A stretch of 10,040 nt of DNA from Candidatus Heimdallarchaeota archaeon (GTDB taxonomy: Archaea > Asgardarchaeota > Heimdallarchaeia > Heimdallarchaeales > Heimdallarchaeaceae): assembly GCA_023135215.1 (NCBI GenBank), contig JAGLTP010000599.1, forward strand, positions 1 through 10,040, given 5' to 3'. The notes under the pieces are model-generated. The model saw only the letters and a program-made list of their open reading frames with translations, made no database searches and was not told the origin of the DNA. This document shows, one piece after another, positions 8,295-10,040 of this stretch (its first letter is position 1; each line of letters starts with the position of its first letter). Both the position numbers and the translations under genes were made by a program.

Positions 8295-8311
8295 TCTTTT
8301 TTTCTTTTTTT
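8295..8311 (+). terminator. Oligo-T terminator after nitroreductase copy 1
   Basis: Directly after the stop codon comes a 17-nt tract with 15 T and 2 C on the coding strand. Archaeal RNA polymerase terminates on such T runs without needing a hairpin, and no hairpin is visible. A similar tract follows copy 2. Confidence 0.6.
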
Positions 8312-8322
8312 GAAGAAATAAA

Positions 8323-8330
8323 TATATAAG
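8323..8330 (+). promoter_or_regulatory. TATA-like box for nitroreductase copy 2
   Basis: ATATATAA lies just after the T tract and about 65-70 nt before the TTG start at 8395, implying a leader of roughly 40 nt. With the terminator before it, this suggests copy 2 is transcribed separately. The segment GAAGAAATAAATA at 8312-8324 recurs after copy 2. Confidence 0.45.
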
Positions 8331-8394
8331 AGTAATTTATCTTTAAAGAAGAATTACTGAAAATTTAGTAACAATAAAATGGATATGTGATAAT

Positions 8395-8895
8395 TTGGAC
8401 AATATTCTAACAAGAAGAAGCATAAGAAAATTCGTCGATAAACCAGTTTCTGATGAAGACATAGAATCTATTCTTAGAGCAGCTATGGCTTCTCCTTCTG
8501 CAGGAAATATGCAACCATGGGAATTCTTGGTAATCAAAGATAGAAAGATTCTAGACAAAGTTCCTGAAATACATCAGTATGCAAAAATGGCTCTTGAATC
8601 CCCAATTGCAATAGTAGTATGTTGTGATACTAGCAAGAAGGTACGTGAGGGTTTCTGGATACAAGACTGCTCAGCAGCATCTCAGAATATCCTTTTAGCA
8701 GCTCATGCATTAGGTTTAGGAGCTGTATGGTGTGGAATTTATCCAAATGAGGAAAGAACTAAAGCATTCCAAGAATTATTGAAAATGCCTTCTGATGTTT
8801 ATCCAGTAAATATTATACCAATAGGTCATCCAGCTGAAGAGAAAGAACCATCAGATCGATATACTGAGGAAAAAATCCACATCGACAAGTGGTAA
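8395..8895 (+). CDS. Nitroreductase-family FMN oxidoreductase, copy 2 (TTG start)
   Basis: A 166-residue paralogue of the preceding gene with the same fold and motifs: RRSIRKF (7-13), ASPSAGNMQPWEF (32-44, the canonical flavin-pocket sequence), DCSAASQNILLAAHALGLG near 90-108, and IPIGHPAEEK near the C-terminus. Twenty-five substitutions separate it from copy 1. They cluster at residues 36-41, 54-61, 81-87 and 117-138, while the FMN core helix is unchanged. The start is TTG, where copy 1 has ATG. Nearby ATG codons (8379, 8385) are out of frame, and the next codons DNILTRRS match copy 1 exactly, so TTG is well supported. Only a weak GTGAT (8387-8391) precedes it, so translation may be weaker than for copy 1. 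It is probably an FMN-dependent reductase with unknown substrate. Confidence 0.92.
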   Translation: MDNILTRRSIRKFVDKPVSDEDIESILRAAMASPSAGNMQPWEFLVIKDRKILDKVPEIHQYAKMALESPIAIVVCCDTSKKVREGFWIQDCSAASQNILLAAHALGLGAVWCGIYPNEERTKAFQELLKMPSDVYPVNIIPIGHPAEEKEPSDRYTEEKIHIDKW

Positions 8896-8898
8896 TTA

Positions 8899-8910
8899 CT
8901 CTTTTTTTTT
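8899..8910 (+). terminator. Oligo-T terminator after nitroreductase copy 2
   Basis: CTC followed by nine T residues lies 3 nt after the stop codon, in the same position as the T tract behind copy 1. This fits archaeal factor-independent termination. No hairpin is seen. Confidence 0.6.
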
Positions 8911-8913
8911 GAA

Positions 8914-8926
8914 GAAATAAATAAAT
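8914..8926 (+). promoter_or_regulatory. TATA-like box for the E2-like acyltransferase-fold gene
   Basis: GAAATAAATAAAT is AT-rich and corresponds by position to the TATA-like region before nitroreductase copy 2. It lies about 55-65 nt before the ATG at 8979. No Shine-Dalgarno precedes that ATG. The promoter assignment is tentative. Confidence 0.35.
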
Positions 8927-8978
8927 AGTAGTAGTTTATCCATCTAAGAGATATTACTGTCCAATTAAGCAGTAAATA

Positions 8979-9929
8979 ATGAGAAAAGTGATTACTTTGC
9001 CTAGAAGACCTGATGCAGAATTAGTTAAAACATCAAAATTCCATGAGATGGAATTTTACATAATGAAAAGAAAAGTGGATAGTTCAATTTATTTTAAAAC
9101 CCAGATAGATCTAACTCATACTTTTGAATTTTTAGAAGAATATAACAAAAATCGAAAGGACAAAGAAAAGTTAACATTATTTCAAATCTATCTAACAGCT
9201 GCTGTTAGAACATTTGCTCTTCGACCTAAAATAAATAGATTTGTAGCTGGAAGAAGGTTATGGCAGCGAAATCAAATTACTTTCGCATTTGTAGTGAAGA
9301 AGGAGAAGACTGAGGAAGGAGAGGAAATTAATGCTATGATTGAGTTTGACCCCTTTGAAACTTTGGAAACTGTCCAGAAAATAGTTACAGCAGAATTATA
9401 TGAAGCTCGACATGGAGTAAATAAAAATGAGCAAGATGTTAAATTTTGGGGAGCAATGCCTAGATTTTTGATTAGATTTATTTTTTGGTTCATGAAGTGG
9501 ACTGATGATCTCAATATGCCAATATATTCGTTGACAAAAGAAATGCCTATGTGGGCATCAGTGTTTCTTGCTCATCTAGGGTCCATAAACATACCTGCAG
9601 TTTATCATCATCTCTTTGAACTTGGAACAACAAGTTTGTTGATAACAATAGGTAAAATACGCAAAGCTCCAATAATCAATGAAGAAACAGATAAAATTGA
9701 GATTAGAGAAGTGATGGAATTAAAGATAAATATTGATGATCGAATTGCACCAGGAAGTTACACAGGACCAACAATAGACTTTTTCAAAAATTTAATAGAG
9801 AATCCTGAATCTTTAATAGAACCTCCAGAATTAACCGATGAACAACTGGATAGACTTAAACTGAAGAAATACAAGGAAGAAAGAAAGGTAAGAGAAAAGC
9901 AAAGACGAAAGGAAGAAAGAAAGAAATAA
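8979..9929 (+). CDS. Lipoyl-less E2/CAT-fold acyltransferase-like protein lacking the catalytic His
   Basis: A 316-residue protein resembling the catalytic domain of 2-oxo acid dehydrogenase E2 (chloramphenicol-acetyltransferase fold). Matching segments: KLTLFQIYLTAAVRTFALRP (64-83) then KINRFVAGRR, like the E2 helix ending in PELN; ITFAFVVKK; the strand SLLITIGKIRKAP, like the E2 strand before its final domain; and NIDDRIAPG followed by DFFKNLIENPESL, like the E2 DHRVIDG region and last helix. At that site the catalytic His is Asp254 and the Asp of HRxxDG is Pro258. There is no lipoyl or E1-binding domain, so it cannot be a normal E2. Small stand-alone proteins of this type annotated as E2 often carry DER-ADG there, from memory. 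A hydrophobic segment (163-172, FLIRFIFWFM) may bury in the fold or touch a membrane. The tail from about 293 is strongly basic (Lys/Arg/Glu). Function unknown; acyl transfer is not assured. It lies 83 nt after nitroreductase copy 2. Confidence 0.75.
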   Translation: MRKVITLPRRPDAELVKTSKFHEMEFYIMKRKVDSSIYFKTQIDLTHTFEFLEEYNKNRKDKEKLTLFQIYLTAAVRTFALRPKINRFVAGRRLWQRNQITFAFVVKKEKTEEGEEINAMIEFDPFETLETVQKIVTAELYEARHGVNKNEQDVKFWGAMPRFLIRFIFWFMKWTDDLNMPIYSLTKEMPMWASVFLAHLGSINIPAVYHHLFELGTTSLLITIGKIRKAPIINEETDKIEIREVMELKINIDDRIAPGSYTGPTIDFFKNLIENPESLIEPPELTDEQLDRLKLKKYKEERKVREKQRRKEERKK

Positions 9930-9949
9930 AAACGTGTAATTCTGTTGTT

Positions 9950-10012
9950 CAATAAATTATTTTTGTTTTTCAATAAATTATTTTTGTTTTTCAATAAATT
10001 ATTTTTGTTTTT
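9950..10012 (+). repeat. Three perfect 21-bp T-rich tandem repeats
   Basis: Three identical 21-bp units begin at C9950, C9971 and C9992. Each has one C and one G, the rest A/T, and ends in T5-G-T5. A fourth start (CA at 10013) breaks off at once. The array begins 20 nt after the stop of the E2-like gene, so its T runs could serve as a reiterated oligo-T terminator on the + strand. Because 21 is a multiple of three, the opposite strand shows an apparent repetitive Asn/Lys/Leu reading frame, which is an artefact. The remaining 28 bases of the window show nothing recognisable. Confidence 0.9.
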
Positions 10013-10040
10013 CATAGTTGTAATTTCCTACATAATGTTT

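Larger units (their letters stand above)
7794..8959 (+). repeat. Tandem duplication, unit about 600 bp (nitroreductase plus 3' flank)
   Basis: Two direct copies lie head to tail: the genes start 601 bp apart (7794 and 8395) and stop 601 bp apart. The flanks after each stop also match: a T tract, GAAGAAATAAATA (8312 and 8911, offset 599), an AGTA-TTTATC segment, and ATTACTG (8353 and 8953, offset 600). The duplicated unit therefore includes gene, terminator and downstream promoter region. Conservation of the spacer means the event is fairly recent or the spacer is under selection. Confidence 0.8.

Noticed and set aside
8979..9929. True pyruvate or 2-oxoglutarate dehydrogenase E2 subunit
   Set aside because: There is no lipoyl domain, no peripheral-subunit-binding domain and no catalytic His; no E1 or E3 genes are nearby.
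9950..10012. CRISPR array
   Set aside because: The 21-bp units are directly abutting, with no spacers, and the sequence is simple T-rich DNA.
9758..10015. Minus-strand 85-codon reading frame with Asn/Lys/Leu repeats
   Set aside because: It is produced by the 21-bp T-rich repeat (a multiple of three) plus the reverse of the basic tail of the E2-like gene; composition and position show it is not a gene.

Overview
The window is AT-rich, gene-dense DNA that is most likely archaeal chromosome. The main evidence is a same-strand herA-mre11-rad50 block, the classic archaeal DNA end-resection operon. Supporting evidence is archaeal Shine-Dalgarno sequences of the GGTGA/AGGAG type, use of GTG and TTG starts, AT-rich TATA-like boxes about 25-35 nt before presumed transcript starts, and oligo-T tracts after stop codons. 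The style (low GC, lysine/glutamate-rich proteins) would suit an Asgard-type or other uncultured mesophilic archaeon, but no lineage-diagnostic gene is visible, so that placement is only a guess.

Left half (1-6748, all + strand): the HerA helicase/translocase runs in from before base 1, so its N-terminal HAS barrel is cut. Mre11 follows after 13 nt and Rad50 after a further 10 nt, each with a good Shine-Dalgarno. All catalytic motifs of the three proteins are readable. Together they should process double-strand break ends: Mre11-Rad50 opens and clips the end, and HerA pumps DNA for a NurA-type nuclease. The position after rad50, where NurA often sits in archaea, is instead held by a 496-residue predicted mostly helical protein that I do not recognise and that shows no NurA DGS motif. 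It has its own likely promoter in a 53-nt gap. It is the best candidate here for something undescribed.

Right half (6766-9929): a luciferase-like (LLM family) flavin/F420 oxidoreductase on the - strand converges on the unknown gene with a 17-nt gap. It diverges from two tandem, about 85% identical nitroreductases that share a roughly 600-bp duplication unit including terminator and promoter. A small lipoyl-less protein with an E2/chloramphenicol-acetyltransferase-like fold follows; the catalytic histidine of true E2 enzymes is replaced in it. The divergent promoter carries an 18-bp palindrome that could be an operator. The window ends with three perfect copies of a 21-bp T-rich repeat just after the last gene. 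No RNA genes, CRISPR arrays, transposases or integrases were seen.
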